Part shown: positions 1 to 9,474 of the stretch, in pieces | Layout: every line of letters begins with the position of its first letter | Numbering within the stretch: position 1 is the stretch's first letter | Assembly (NCBI RefSeq): GCF_008933165.1 | Contig: NZ_WBVQ01000002.1 | Location: forward strand, 767,569 to 831,568 | Source of the DNA: Phaeocystidibacter marisrubri | GTDB taxonomy: Bacteria; Bacteroidota; Bacteroidia; Flavobacteriales; Schleiferiaceae | Length of the DNA: 64,000 bases | Reading direction: 5' to 3' | Position numbers and translations under genes: made by a program | The notes under the pieces: model-generated | Database searches by the model: none | What the model was told of the DNA's origin: nothing | The model's input: only the letters and a program-made list of their open reading frames with translations

Positions 1-11
1 TGTTCTATACA

Positions 12-38
12 AACCCCGGCCAATGGTCGGGGTTTTTT
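12..38. terminator. Rho-independent terminator hairpin
   Basis: AACCCCG at 12-18 pairs with CGGGGTT at 28-34, with an inner CC/GG pairing, and is followed by a run of T on the plus strand and preceded by A residues. It probably ends a plus-strand gene lying to the left of the window. Confidence 0.75.
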
Positions 39-213
39 GTTTGCTCTAAGTTCCAATACTCCCTAAGGGAAGTACTTATTCTCAAGATATGACCTCTTTT
101 GAGGCACAAGCCAGTTTGCGCTACTGAGCTACAGATCATCTGGAATAGGAGTAGAAAACGGAGCAATCGCCAAACAGGGAATATTTGGAAGCATCTCCTA
201 CCGATTCTCAACT

Positions 214-250
214 AAAAAAAGGGGAAGATGCTAATGCACCCTCCCCTTTT
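214..250 (-). terminator. Terminator of the OmpA-family gene
   Basis: On the minus strand AAAAGGGGA (250-242) pairs with TCCCCTTTT (225-217) and runs into further T residues (to 214). It lies just downstream of the stop codon of the minus-strand OmpA-like gene at 270. Confidence 0.75.
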
Positions 251-269
251 CACGTAATCAGGAAATCTA

Positions 270-1259
270 TTATTTCATCGATCCAACCAACTCCATCAGT
301 TCGGAGAGGTCTGGAGTAAGAATCACTTCAATGCGGCGGTTCTTCGCCTTGCCCTCAGCGGTTTCATTACTTGCAAGTGGCAAGTATTCGCCTCTACCAG
401 CAGCCGTAATCCGCTGTGGAGCAATTCCCTCATTGTTCAATAGAATCTTTACCACACTTGTTGAACGCATTACAGAAAGATCCCAGTTGTCTCGCACCTG
501 ACCATTGCCACGGTAAGCGTCATCATCTGTATGACCTTCTACCATAATCTTGATATCTGGATTGTCGGCAAGTACAGAGGCCAATTGATTCAATGCATTC
601 TGTCCTTCTTGCTGTACCGTCCAAGAACCCGAAGCGAACAACAATCGGTTCTCCAAGGAAACGTACACTTGACCATTCTTCATCTCCACGGTTAATCCTT
701 TGCCTTCAAAACCGAGAAGAGCATCCGACACGCGTTGTTGAACGTAATTCACTATAGAATCCTGACGAGCAATCACGCCCTCCAGTTCATTCACTCGTGC
801 CTCTCTCGCTTCTAGCATAGATCGAAGCGTAGACAAACTCTCTTGTTCAATACGCAAGCTGTCTTCCTTATCTTCCAATTGATCTTGAAGCGCTTCCAAT
901 CGATCCAATAGCGCGCGGTTCTCACGAGCATTATTCGCCAACATCGTGTTGTTGTTGTCTAGCAAAAACTCGTAATTCTTATTCAAATCTTCATAGCTCC
1001 TGCGCAATTTGCGAATGGCCATATTCTGATTTACCGTGTCTTGGATCAACTCATCGCGAGCGTCCACACAACGGTCTAAAAGGGCGCGTGCCTCGGTCAA
1101 ATCCGCACTGCACTCTTCATTCTCCTGTAATAAATTCTCATTGGCGGCAGCCAGCGCGTCGTATTTATCTTGAAGTTCTTGATGAACCTTTGAAGAAACA
1201 CAACTACTCAAGATTAATGAGCCAGCCGCTACGGCCAATAGACTCTTTGTAATTCTCAT
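270..1259 (-). CDS. OmpA-family lipoprotein
   Basis: A 329-residue cell-envelope protein that should tie the outer membrane to peptidoglycan. The start is taken at the ATG at 1259 because it opens a lipoprotein signal with lipobox LSSC near residue 20; an upstream ATG at 1283 would spoil the signal. Residues about 25-170 are heptad-rich and probably coiled coil. Residues about 205-320 form an OmpA C-terminal domain, shown by the GHTDD motif and the NRRIEVIL ending typical of peptidoglycan-binding OmpA folds. The next minus-strand gene also has a coiled coil, but each gene has its own terminator. Family assignment is firm; the specific role is not known. Confidence 0.88.
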   Translation of the reverse strand: MRITKSLLAVAAGSLILSSCVSSKVHQELQDKYDALAAANENLLQENEECSADLTEARALLDRCVDARDELIQDTVNQNMAIRKLRRSYEDLNKNYEFLLDNNNTMLANNARENRALLDRLEALQDQLEDKEDSLRIEQESLSTLRSMLEAREARVNELEGVIARQDSIVNYVQQRVSDALLGFEGKGLTVEMKNGQVYVSLENRLLFASGSWTVQQEGQNALNQLASVLADNPDIKIMVEGHTDDDAYRGNGQVRDNWDLSVMRSTSVVKILLNNEGIAPQRITAAGRGEYLPLASNETAEGKAKNRRIEVILTPDLSELMELVGSMK

Positions 1260-1367
1260 GTTGTTATGGTGTTTATCTACCAACGAACGAAGTTAGTATC
1301 TCGCATGACTGACCTCGTGCCTCGGTCTAATTTTCTCTTAACCGTCCATTGTTAATACCTGCGGGCA

Positions 1368-1396
1368 TAAAAAAACCCCAACCATGGGCTGGGGTT
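1368..1396 (-). terminator. Terminator of the coiled-coil membrane protein gene
   Basis: AACCCCA (1374-1380) pairs with TGGGGTT (1390-1396). On the minus strand the hairpin is followed by a run of T (1373-1368). It sits 23 bases past the stop of the gene at 1420. Confidence 0.8.
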
Positions 1397-1419
1397 CTAT
1401 ATATCTCTACTGGGATTTC

Positions 1420-2319
1420 TTAGTCCAATACAAAGCGTGCTTCTTGCACTTTCGCATCACCAATGTAAATCTCTACGGTGTATGTTCCTTTCACCCAGTC
1501 TTCTTTGTCGTACGACAAACAAACATTCTGATCGGTGTTTTCATACCATACACTCTTGCTAGCGGTAAAGAACAATTCATTGCCTTGAACCATGAACTTG
1601 TTGGTTGCAAGACTGTCGTTTTGGTTTACAACTACCTTCAATTCTGGAGTAAGAACGCGCATGTACACTTGACGCTCACCCTTTTCGGCAATCGCATTTG
1701 CTCCGATAGTGAAACACGCTTTCACGCGCTCTGCTCTGCGGGCACGCTCTGTTTCATCTTCTTCACCACTACTGTATACTTTGTAAGCACCAGCATTGAT
1801 GGAAGTGAGTTGCAATTGAGAACCTACTTCCACTTCGTTTTGAAGCTCACGAGCTTGGTTAGTCAACTCTTCTGAACGAATGCGCTCTGCATCAAGATTC
1901 ACTACCAAGGAGTCCTTCACATCTTCAAGCTTGGCATAGGCTTTATTCACGCTATCAACAACAGCAGTGAGGCGATCCACTTCTTTACGCTTGCTTACCG
2001 CTTCATTTCTCCAACGGCTCAACTGGCGATCAGACACTTCTTTGGCATTCGACACACTATCGATCATGCTAAGCAATCGAGCCTCTCTCTCAACAATGTA
2101 GGCATCCATACTGTCGTTGTTGGATTCCAAACCGCGAATATCAGCCAAAGACTGCTCGAGGTTAGATTGAATAAGCTCAAGTTCTGCAGAAGCATCCTTT
2201 ACTTCTTTATCCTTTTCCATCAACATGTAACCCAAACCACCAACGGCGAGAAGGAGAATAATGATAATGGCGATTAAACCTTTGTTGCTTTTTTTCTTTT
2301 GAGATGTCGGTTCGCTCAT
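1420..2319 (-). CDS. Membrane-anchored coiled-coil protein, function unknown
   Basis: A 299-residue protein with a short lysine-rich N-terminus, one strongly hydrophobic segment at about residues 15-34, then a long charged, heptad-rich region (about 36-150) likely to form a coiled coil. The last about 120 residues are a compact mixed domain. It is probably anchored in the inner membrane with the bulk in the periplasm. I do not recognise a family with an assigned function. It is divergent from the ComF-like gene, about 90 bases from that gene's preferred start. Confidence 0.8.
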   Translation of the reverse strand: MSEPTSQKKKSNKGLIAIIIILLLAVGGLGYMLMEKDKEVKDASAELELIQSNLEQSLADIRGLESNNDSMDAYIVEREARLLSMIDSVSNAKEVSDRQLSRWRNEAVSKRKEVDRLTAVVDSVNKAYAKLEDVKDSLVVNLDAERIRSEELTNQARELQNEVEVGSQLQLTSINAGAYKVYSSGEEDETERARRAERVKACFTIGANAIAEKGERQVYMRVLTPELKVVVNQNDSLATNKFMVQGNELFFTASKSVWYENTDQNVCLSYDKEDWVKGTYTVEIYIGDAKVQEARFVLD

Positions 2320-2410
2320 AATGACTGTTTTAAATTGGAGTCAGAACAAAGTAAATGCTTTTTCTATAACAGCGTACAAATCAATCTATCAGAATGTGCT
2401 GACAATTTGG

Positions 2411-3067
2411 ATGGACGCCATATTCCCTAAGCGATGTTTGGTCTGCTTTTCCGTACTGAGCCCTGCGGAAAACGCATGTTGCCATACCTGTTTAGATGCC
2501 CTTCCTCTTTGGCCTAGCGAACAAGATCCTGAAGAATTTGCCAATCAACTCTTTGGAGGTAGGGTGAAAATTGAAGGTCTACAGGTTCACTATCCCTTTC
2601 ATTCTCCCTCTGCCATTCAGCACTTGTTACACGCGGTGAAGTACGATGGAAACACAACATTGGCAAAAGAGCTGGGCGTCCGTTTAGGACGACGATGGAC
2701 GGGTCTACTACCCAGCGAAACGATCATCACCCCAGTACCACTTCATCCTTTCAAAATGAAAAACAGAGGGTACAATCAAAGTTGGCACATTGCTCGTGGA
2801 ATAGGGAATTCAACTCACCTCAACTGCGAAATACTCCTTCGTCGAACTGTTCACACCCCTTCTCAAACCGCGCTGTCTAGAGAAGAACGATGGAAGAATA
2901 TGGAGGGTATTTTTGAAATCGCAGATGGAGTAAACCTTGTTGGAAGTACGGTTTTGTTGGTGGATGATACTTTGACTACGGGTGCGACGTTGGAGAGCTG
3001 TGCCCACACCTTGTTGAAGGCCGGAGTATCGAAGGTTTATGCTACTGCCATTGCCTATGCTTCATAA
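2411..3067 (+). CDS. ComF-family phosphoribosyltransferase-like protein
   Basis: A 218-residue ComF/GntX-type protein, a family linked to DNA uptake and competence but biochemically poorly defined. The ATG at 2411 is preferred because it gives the usual MDAIFPKRC opening; an ATG at 2321 would add 30 residues with no family character. A zinc-finger-like pair CLVC and CHTC occurs in the first about 30 residues. The C-terminal half carries the PRPP-binding motif VLLVDDTLTTGAT. dprA, another uptake gene, lies 45 kb away in the same window. Confidence 0.87.
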   Translation: MDAIFPKRCLVCFSVLSPAENACCHTCLDALPLWPSEQDPEEFANQLFGGRVKIEGLQVHYPFHSPSAIQHLLHAVKYDGNTTLAKELGVRLGRRWTGLLPSETIITPVPLHPFKMKNRGYNQSWHIARGIGNSTHLNCEILLRRTVHTPSQTALSREERWKNMEGIFEIADGVNLVGSTVLLVDDTLTTGATLESCAHTLLKAGVSKVYATAIAYAS

Positions 3068-3116
3068 TCCGAAACTTCCTCAATATTCCCGTAATTTGCG
3101 GCCATAAACACGAACA

Positions 3117-4691
3117 ATGATTCGAGGACTCATTCGACTAATCGCCATTTTTCTATTCGTTACCGGCTGCGCGGTACAGTCGACCCCAGATGGAGGTGCC
3201 AAAGATGAAACCCCTCCAGCAATTGTAGGTTCTTATCCGGCAAACCGAAGTACCAACTTTACAGGCAATACCATCGAAATTGAGTTTGATGAATATGTCA
3301 AAGTGGACGGATTCTCCTCTCAATTCATCTCTTCGCCTCCACTGAAATACAAGGTGGAACACAAGCTGAGAAAGAAGACACTTACTCTCACTATTACCGA
3401 CACTCTCCGAGAAAACACCACGTATACCTTCTCGTTCGGTAACGCCATCAAAGACATTACGGAGAACAATGCGCAAACGGAATTCAAATACGTCTTTTCT
3501 ACAGGCGCTATTCTCGATTCGCAAATTGTAGCTGGACAAGTCATTGACGCCTACTCCACTTTAGATCAAAAAGGAGTAATGGTGGCACTTTACGAAGGCG
3601 ATGCCGAAGATTCTGTATTCATGAAAGCGCCGCCATTGTACTACGGCCTTACCGATGAACACGGACATTTCTCTATTGAAAACGTAGCGCCAGGAGCGTA
3701 CCGCCTGATGGCAATGAAGGATCTTGATTTTAACTACCAATGGACAGGGGCTGCGGAGGCTTTGGGGTATATTGACACTTTACTTCAATCTAGCTACAAC
3801 CCAGTTGTTACCATCCCTCTTTTCAAAGCGGAAACTCCATATAAATTTTACCGCGCCAAGTATGCTGATTTCGGAAAGATAGAGATGTACTTCTCCAAAC
3901 CTCCCGGAGCCCTTCAAATTGAGCGCTTAGACACCGTTACTTCAGAGTACGTGATTGAGAGACCTGAAAACGGCGACACCCTCATCTTTTGGACCAACAT
4001 CTGGAAAAGTGGAAGCACAGGAGAATGGCTCATTACCCATTTAGAAACGGGAACACAAGATACCATGTCGGTTCGTTTCACAGATAAAGACACGACTAAA
4101 TTCCGATTGGACTGGGGAACCAAACCGCCGTTTTCACCCACCGACTCCATTTGTTTTTCGGCCAAAACACCCATTGTTCAATTCGATCCTTCCAAGATTC
4201 ACTTGATTCTCGACACCCTCCACACTCCTTTTTCAATAGATTATTCGGGCGTGAGAAGTCTTGCTCTCTCCACACGTTTGGAATATGGTCAAACATTAAA
4301 ATGGATTGTAGACTCCGGCGCTGTAACCGATATGTTTGGTCGGGTAAACGATAGTTTTGCTCAGGGATTTAAGGTCTTAAACGACAATGAACTCTCCATT
4401 TTTCACATGAGTGTTCGTTCCGATTCAACCTTTCCCAAAGTCATTGAGATCTTCAACAATGATGAGGCAATCTTGTACCGAAATACGTTTACAGACGACA
4501 TTAATATCAGTCTGTACGACATTCATCCACAGGAACTCAAGGCACGTGTGATCTACGATGTCAATGAAAATGGTAGATGGGACACTGGTAACTACTTCGA
4601 AAATCGTCAGCCTGAAAAAGTCATCTACCTCACCAAGACCGTTGAATTAAGGGCCAATTGGGAGATTGAAGAAGTTTGGAACATCCGTTAA
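3117..4691 (+). CDS. Ig-like (Big_5) domain lipoprotein
   Basis: A 524-residue surface lipoprotein with lipobox VTGC (Cys18). The mature start, with PDGGAKDETPP followed by SYPAN and a predicted beta-sandwich to about residue 130, matches the Bacteroidota lipoproteins that carry a Big_5 Ig-like domain. The rest contains a carboxypeptidase-regulatory-like beta segment near residues 140-200 and a long unassigned region. Its stop overlaps the stop of the convergent amidohydrolase gene by a few bases (4688-4691). No enzymatic motif was seen; a structural or surface role is an inference. Confidence 0.82.
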   Translation: MIRGLIRLIAIFLFVTGCAVQSTPDGGAKDETPPAIVGSYPANRSTNFTGNTIEIEFDEYVKVDGFSSQFISSPPLKYKVEHKLRKKTLTLTITDTLRENTTYTFSFGNAIKDITENNAQTEFKYVFSTGAILDSQIVAGQVIDAYSTLDQKGVMVALYEGDAEDSVFMKAPPLYYGLTDEHGHFSIENVAPGAYRLMAMKDLDFNYQWTGAAEALGYIDTLLQSSYNPVVTIPLFKAETPYKFYRAKYADFGKIEMYFSKPPGALQIERLDTVTSEYVIERPENGDTLIFWTNIWKSGSTGEWLITHLETGTQDTMSVRFTDKDTTKFRLDWGTKPPFSPTDSICFSAKTPIVQFDPSKIHLILDTLHTPFSIDYSGVRSLALSTRLEYGQTLKWIVDSGAVTDMFGRVNDSFAQGFKVLNDNELSIFHMSVRSDSTFPKVIEIFNNDEAILYRNTFTDDINISLYDIHPQELKARVIYDVNENGRWDTGNYFENRQPEKVIYLTKTVELRANWEIEEVWNIR

Positions 4692-5461
4692 TCCAAAGTA
4701 AAGGTATCCCTGTCGTTTAAGAAGCGAAATCGCTCACGTGTAGCACTCAAATCTGACTTGGACAAGGTTGCCTTTACCACTTCTGTAGTGTTGGGCTGTG
4801 CGGCTGAAACCGTTTCTCCCAAGGGATTCAATACTACGCTATCCCCAGAGTGATCAATCCCGTTGCCATCCTCGCCCACTCTATTCAAACCAACCACATA
4901 CGACATGTTCTCAATGGCTCGAGCTACTAAAAGTGACTTCCAAGGGTAACTGCGACGAGCGGGCCAGTTGGCCACATAGAACAGCAAATCGTAATCGTCG
5001 TCATTTCTGGCCCAAACAGGGAATCTCAAATCATAGCAAATCTGTGGTCGGATTCTCCAGCCCTTGTATTCCCAAGTAGATCGAGTCTGGCCTGCCGAAT
5101 ACTCTTCGTGTTCGCCAGCGTAAGAAAACCGATGACGCTTGTCGTAGTGTTTGATTTCTCCTGAAGGTTCCGCCCAAATCAAGCGGTTGTAGAATTTCCC
5201 ATTCTCTGTAATGACCACACTTCCGGTCACAACCGCATTCAGGGCTTTGGCCTTTTCTTTCATCCATGTTACCGTCTCGCCCGACATCGGTTCGGCTACT
5301 TCGGATGGACGCATAGAAAACCCAGTAGAGAACATCTCGGGTAGAAAGATGACATCGGTCTTTTGAATCTCTGACAAGTGTTCATCGAACATCTGACGAT
5401 TCAATTTAGCATCCTCCCAATGGAGTGATGTTTGTACCAAAGACACATGTAATTCGTTCAT
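4688..5461 (-). CDS. Nitrilase-superfamily omega-amidase (YafV-like)
   Basis: A 257-residue carbon-nitrogen hydrolase. The catalytic triad is visible as Glu42 (FLPEMF), Lys108 (YDKRH) and Cys142 (QICYDLRFP). The YDLRFPVWARN stretch and the short length are typical of omega-amidases, which hydrolyse 2-oxoglutaramate or 2-oxosuccinamate formed by transaminases and so complete methionine salvage or glutamine transamination. No transaminase lies next to it, so the exact substrate is inferred from family. It runs convergently into the lipoprotein gene. Confidence 0.88.
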   Translation of the reverse strand: MNELHVSLVQTSLHWEDAKLNRQMFDEHLSEIQKTDVIFLPEMFSTGFSMRPSEVAEPMSGETVTWMKEKAKALNAVVTGSVVITENGKFYNRLIWAEPSGEIKHYDKRHRFSYAGEHEEYSAGQTRSTWEYKGWRIRPQICYDLRFPVWARNDDDYDLLFYVANWPARRSYPWKSLLVARAIENMSYVVGLNRVGEDGNGIDHSGDSVVLNPLGETVSAAQPNTTEVVKATLSKSDLSATRERFRFLNDRDTFTLD

Positions 5462-5508
5462 AACTCCGAAGGTACTACTTCATCACACCAATGCCCATAT
5501 ATTTGCGT

Positions 5509-6564
5509 ATGCGAATACTCATTCTCACTTTTTTGGCTCTACTTCATACGGCGGCATCTGCCCAAAGTATCCAACGATTATGGAACCAGAAGAACTACGA
5601 AGCTATTTACGAGCAACGCGATAGAATCCATCGGATGAGTGGTCCAGACATGCTCCGCGTAGCACAAGCAGCTCAGCATTTTGATGAAGACTCTATCGCC
5701 ATTTACATTCTGAATACCGCCATCGAAAAAGGGTATGAGGATGATCAAACGTATTATGTGAGGGGACTCAGTTTCGCCAAGCAGCGACATTTCATCTCTG
5801 CCGCGGAATCATTCCATCAAGCTTTGGCATTAAACCAACATCGATTGCCTTACATGCTTGCAAAGGCGGATGCCTACTATCGGGGACAGAAGCCGGATTC
5901 TGCCTTGGCGGTGTTCAATCGCATACACTTGCTCTACCCCAATAAGGATGTCGCCACTTTTATGAGCTGTAAAATCTTGGAAGAACAAGGATATATGCAA
6001 GCGGCTATAGAGTGCTTTGAAGGAAACATTAGAGACATGGTTGCCAAAGAATACCGAGTGGAGGCAAGTGAGATATTGGCGAGTTTATACTGGCATGAAG
6101 GCGAGGATTCTGCAAGAGCGGCTGCCATCTACCGAGAATTGATAGACAATAATCCCAACAAAGTCAATTACCGCTTAAACCTCTTGCAACTAACGGCAGA
6201 AATGGGAGAATGGGACATGGTTGCACAGCAGCAGGAAGCCATTCACCAGCTTCGCGACTCAGACCAGCTCCCCTCCATTTACACCCGTAAAAACGCACTT
6301 CCTATACTGAGCTTGATGGGCGTAAACTTCAGGATTGAGATCTATGAAATCATTCGTCCTGATCTAAAAGACAATGCCATTTACGAAGCCTTTTTAATTA
6401 CACCTCTGCACGCCAGACCCGTTGGAAAATGGAGCTATATTGTAGAAAACGGTGAGCAGAAAATAGTTGGTGAAGGAAGAGGTGCAGAAGAATTTACAAT
6501 TGAAACTGAACTTAACTTAATGGAATTCAGCATCTTTATGAGGAGTATAGAACGGAAATTGTAA
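5509..6564 (+). CDS. Secreted TPR-repeat protein
   Basis: A 351-residue protein with an N-terminal signal peptide (MRILILTF to ASAQS) and then helical tetratricopeptide-like repeats from about residue 30 to 270. The ATG at 5509 is chosen because it begins directly with the signal peptide; an ATG at 5491 would add six residues. A TATATTTG sequence (5498-5505) lies just before the ATG. The C-terminal about 90 residues look like a beta-rich domain. It is likely periplasmic and a protein-interaction scaffold; no specific function is recognised. Confidence 0.8.
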   Translation: MRILILTFLALLHTAASAQSIQRLWNQKNYEAIYEQRDRIHRMSGPDMLRVAQAAQHFDEDSIAIYILNTAIEKGYEDDQTYYVRGLSFAKQRHFISAAESFHQALALNQHRLPYMLAKADAYYRGQKPDSALAVFNRIHLLYPNKDVATFMSCKILEEQGYMQAAIECFEGNIRDMVAKEYRVEASEILASLYWHEGEDSARAAAIYRELIDNNPNKVNYRLNLLQLTAEMGEWDMVAQQQEAIHQLRDSDQLPSIYTRKNALPILSLMGVNFRIEIYEIIRPDLKDNAIYEAFLITPLHARPVGKWSYIVENGEQKIVGEGRGAEEFTIETELNLMEFSIFMRSIERKL

Positions 6565-6668
6565 CGCACCCTTGCAGATTTCAACAATTGCGTTTATATT
6601 CGTTCAGGAAGAGCTTTTGTAGTTTTTTCATTTTTGTGTTTTAGTTTTTGTTGATTATTTTGAAGGTG

Positions 6669-6700
6669 GCCGCTCGTACCCTCGAGCGGCTTTCTTTTTT
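6669..6700 (+). terminator. Rho-independent terminator
   Basis: GCCGCTCG (6669-6676) pairs with CGAGCGGC (6683-6690), loop of six bases, followed by TTTCTTTTTT. It lies about 100 bases past the TPR gene; the stretch between is very T-rich and has no gene. Confidence 0.85.
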
Positions 6701-6739
6701 CCAAATATTCTCAAAAAACCAAACACCTCAGCAGACGGT

Positions 6740-7426
6740 CTATTGCTGCGGATATTCTTTCAGCAACAACTCGATTCCGTACATCATCAAATCGATTTCC
6801 TCATCATTGGTTCCGTCATAAATCCCGCGAATTCTACCCAATGGATCCACGAGCACAATGTTCTCGGTGTGAATAAAACTGTGCTCATCAAACGACTCAC
6901 CCTGTTCAACCACAGCAAAATAGCTCGCTCTTGCCAGTTTATTGATTTCCAATCTTTCGCCCGTAAGCAACCACCATTTGTCGTAACTCACCCCATTGGC
7001 CTGACCATAAGATTGCAGAACGGGAACCGTATCATACTCGGGATTTACCGTGTGAGATAAAATCATCACTTGATCATCGTCCATAAATCGCTCTTGTACT
7101 CGTCTCAAATTGCGAGTCATGTCGATGCAGATACTCGGACAAGTAGTAAAGAAGAAATCGGCGATCACAATCTTGCCTTTGATATCGGCGCGGGTTCTTT
7201 CATGTCCTCGCTGATCAATCAACTTAAAATCAGCAATGACGTGATTCATGCCCTTTCCTTCAAGGCTATCTGCCACCAATGCCGGATTAATATCCGCTGG
7301 GTTAATTATCCCCAAACGCTCTTCCGGTTTTTGAATTTGATAGGCCGTAATAACGCCTACCACAAAGATGAATAGAAGGACTCCTATCTTCCAGTAGTCT
7401 GCCTTCGCGATGAATTTTCCTGCCAT
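6740..7426 (-). CDS. SCO1/SenC-family copper chaperone
   Basis: A 228-residue membrane-anchored thioredoxin-fold protein. The ATG at 7426 gives a transmembrane anchor at about residues 10-30; the longer reading to 7570 adds an unlikely leader. The copper site is visible: Cys96 and Cys100 in TTCPSIC and a His (about 186) in FIHTENIVLV. SCO proteins deliver copper to the CuA site of cytochrome oxidase or maintain its thiols. No oxidase genes are next to it. It is divergent from the ABC-F gene. Confidence 0.9.
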   Translation of the reverse strand: MAGKFIAKADYWKIGVLLFIFVVGVITAYQIQKPEERLGIINPADINPALVADSLEGKGMNHVIADFKLIDQRGHERTRADIKGKIVIADFFFTTCPSICIDMTRNLRRVQERFMDDDQVMILSHTVNPEYDTVPVLQSYGQANGVSYDKWWLLTGERLEINKLARASYFAVVEQGESFDEHSFIHTENIVLVDPLGRIRGIYDGTNDEEIDLMMYGIELLLKEYPQQ

Positions 7427-7599
7427 GATTCGGCAAAATTCCACATTCTCGACTGAATGGCCTACAAAAGTGCCCACGACTTTTGTAGAAGCAACACCCC
7501 TATCACAAACTAATCCACTCAACATCAAATCTTTGGATATCGAATGATTGATTGCATACAGACCACTCAAGAACTCTACTTTCCCTCTATCTTCGCGGT

Positions 7600-9474
7600 A
7601 TGAATATCCTATCGGTAGAGCAACTCAAGAAGAGTTTTGGCGAGCGTGTCTTGTTTGAGAACCTCACATTCGGAATGGCTGAACGCGAAAAAGTCGCGCT
7701 TGTCGCTAGAAATGGCACAGGTAAGACGTCCCTCCTTCGCATTTTGGCCAATGAAGAGATGCCCGATGATGGACGAGTAGTAACTCGAAAAGATCTACGT
7801 GTAGGCTACCTCAAGCAAGAGCCCGAATTTCCTGCGGGAATTGAAATCATGCAGTGGCTTCTCACGCTTGAACACCCATTGTTGAAAGCCGTCATCCGAT
7901 ACAAGGAGTCTCTAGAGAATCCTGCCAAAGCAGGTGACATGACCGATAGTTTAAGTGAAATGGAGCGTCTCAATGCTTGGGATACCGAATCTCGACTAAC
8001 GGCCATTCTCGACAAGCTGAACTTAAAGGACATTCACGCCAAGGTAGACTTGCTAAGTGGTGGACAGAAGAAGCGACTCGCCTTAGCTGGATTGCTTTTG
8101 ACCGAGCCGGATTTCCTCATTCTCGACGAGCCGACCAACCACCTCGACCTTGATATGATTGAGTGGTTAGAAGGTTGGCTGTCTGATGCTCCTTTTGCCT
8201 TGTTGATGGTTACGCACGACCGTTATTTTTTAGAGGCTATTTGTACTACCATCTACGAGCTTGAAGATGGAGAACTTTACAAGTACGATGGTAACTACAG
8301 CTACTACCTCGAGAAAAAGGAAGAGCGCGCCCAAACCCAGCAATCCAATATCGAGAAGGCGAAAAACATCTACAGAAGGGAGCTCGAATGGATTCGTTCC
8401 ACCCCTCAAGCCCGAACCGGAAAGAGCAAAAGCCGAATCGACAGCTTCAAGAAAGTAAAGCAAGATGCCCACAAGCAAGTTCAAAACAAGCAGGTGGAAA
8501 TCGATGTAAAAATGGAGCGTCTAGGCAGTAAAATCTTAGAGCTTCACAAGGTAAAAAAGGCCTACGGCAACTTGCCTATTCTCAACGGCTTCTCCTACAC
8601 CTTTAAAAGAGGAGATTGCATTGGTATGGTTGGAAAAAATGGAGTTGGTAAATCCACCTTCCTTCGACTTATCACCGATTCTGAAGAAGCAGATGGCGGA
8701 AAAATCATCACAGGTGAAACCGTTCGTTTTGGGTTCTATCGCCAGGATGGAATGCAATTGAACAATGACAAGCGCGTCATTGAGGTCATTAAAGAAATAG
8801 CCGAAGTCATTCCACTTGCCAAGGGGAGGAGTATGACGGCTAGTCAGCTACTAGAGCGCTTCCTATTCGAGGGAGATCAGCAATACACCTTTGTGAGCAA
8901 ACTAAGCGGTGGTGAAAAAAGACGATTGTACCTCCTCACCCTATTGATGGCTAATCCCAACTTCCTCATTCTGGATGAGCCGACCAATGATCTCGACATA
9001 TTAACCCTCAATGTCCTTGAAGACTTTCTGTTGGATTTTGAAGGCTGTTTGGTCATTGTGAGTCACGATAGGTACTTCCTGGATAAACTCACCAATCACC
9101 TCTTCATTTTTAAGGGGAATGGCGAGGTTAAAGATTTCAATGGGAGTTATTTAGAGTATCGCGAAGAGCTTGCGATTGAACAAGAAAAGAAGCGAGAAGC
9201 TCAGAAACTCTATACCGCTCCTAAGAAAGAGGTAAGCAGGCCGAAACGCGAAAAGACCAAGCTCAGCTACAAGGAAGAGCGTGAGTTCGAAGAGCTTACT
9301 GCAGAAATAGAAAAGCTCGAAGCTCGAAAAGTAGAGATTGCGAAAATCTTTGAATCACCCGATGTAGAAGCTGGAGAAATTGAACAGCTGTCTATTGAGA
9401 TGAATCAATTGACAGAACGCCTTGACGAAGCTGAAATGAGATGGCTGGAACTCAGTGAATTCACAGAGGAGTAG
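7600..9474 (+). CDS. ABC-F family ATPase (Uup/EttA type)
   Basis: A 624-residue cytosolic protein with two ABC domains and no membrane segments. The first has Walker A ARNGTGKTS, signature LSGGQKKR and Walker B LILDEPTNHLD; the second GKNGVGKST, LSGGEKRR and LILDEPTNDLD. The domains are joined by a charged linker, and a coiled-coil C-terminal extension of about 90 residues favours the Uup subgroup. ABC-F proteins act on ribosomes. The start at 7600 begins MNILSVEQLKKSFG directly; the ATG at 7552 is too far upstream. The last 14 bases overlap the convergent GyrI-like gene. Confidence 0.92.
   Translation: MNILSVEQLKKSFGERVLFENLTFGMAEREKVALVARNGTGKTSLLRILANEEMPDDGRVVTRKDLRVGYLKQEPEFPAGIEIMQWLLTLEHPLLKAVIRYKESLENPAKAGDMTDSLSEMERLNAWDTESRLTAILDKLNLKDIHAKVDLLSGGQKKRLALAGLLLTEPDFLILDEPTNHLDLDMIEWLEGWLSDAPFALLMVTHDRYFLEAICTTIYELEDGELYKYDGNYSYYLEKKEERAQTQQSNIEKAKNIYRRELEWIRSTPQARTGKSKSRIDSFKKVKQDAHKQVQNKQVEIDVKMERLGSKILELHKVKKAYGNLPILNGFSYTFKRGDCIGMVGKNGVGKSTFLRLITDSEEADGGKIITGETVRFGFYRQDGMQLNNDKRVIEVIKEIAEVIPLAKGRSMTASQLLERFLFEGDQQYTFVSKLSGGEKRRLYLLTLLMANPNFLILDEPTNDLDILTLNVLEDFLLDFEGCLVIVSHDRYFLDKLTNHLFIFKGNGEVKDFNGSYLEYREELAIEQEKKREAQKLYTAPKKEVSRPKREKTKLSYKEEREFEELTAEIEKLEARKVEIAKIFESPDVEAGEIEQLSIEMNQLTERLDEAEMRWLELSEFTEE

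Noticed and set aside
5-211. A 68-codon minus-strand ORF at the left edge
   Set aside because: It crosses a terminator hairpin and has no recognisable domain; kept only as an unexplained stretch.
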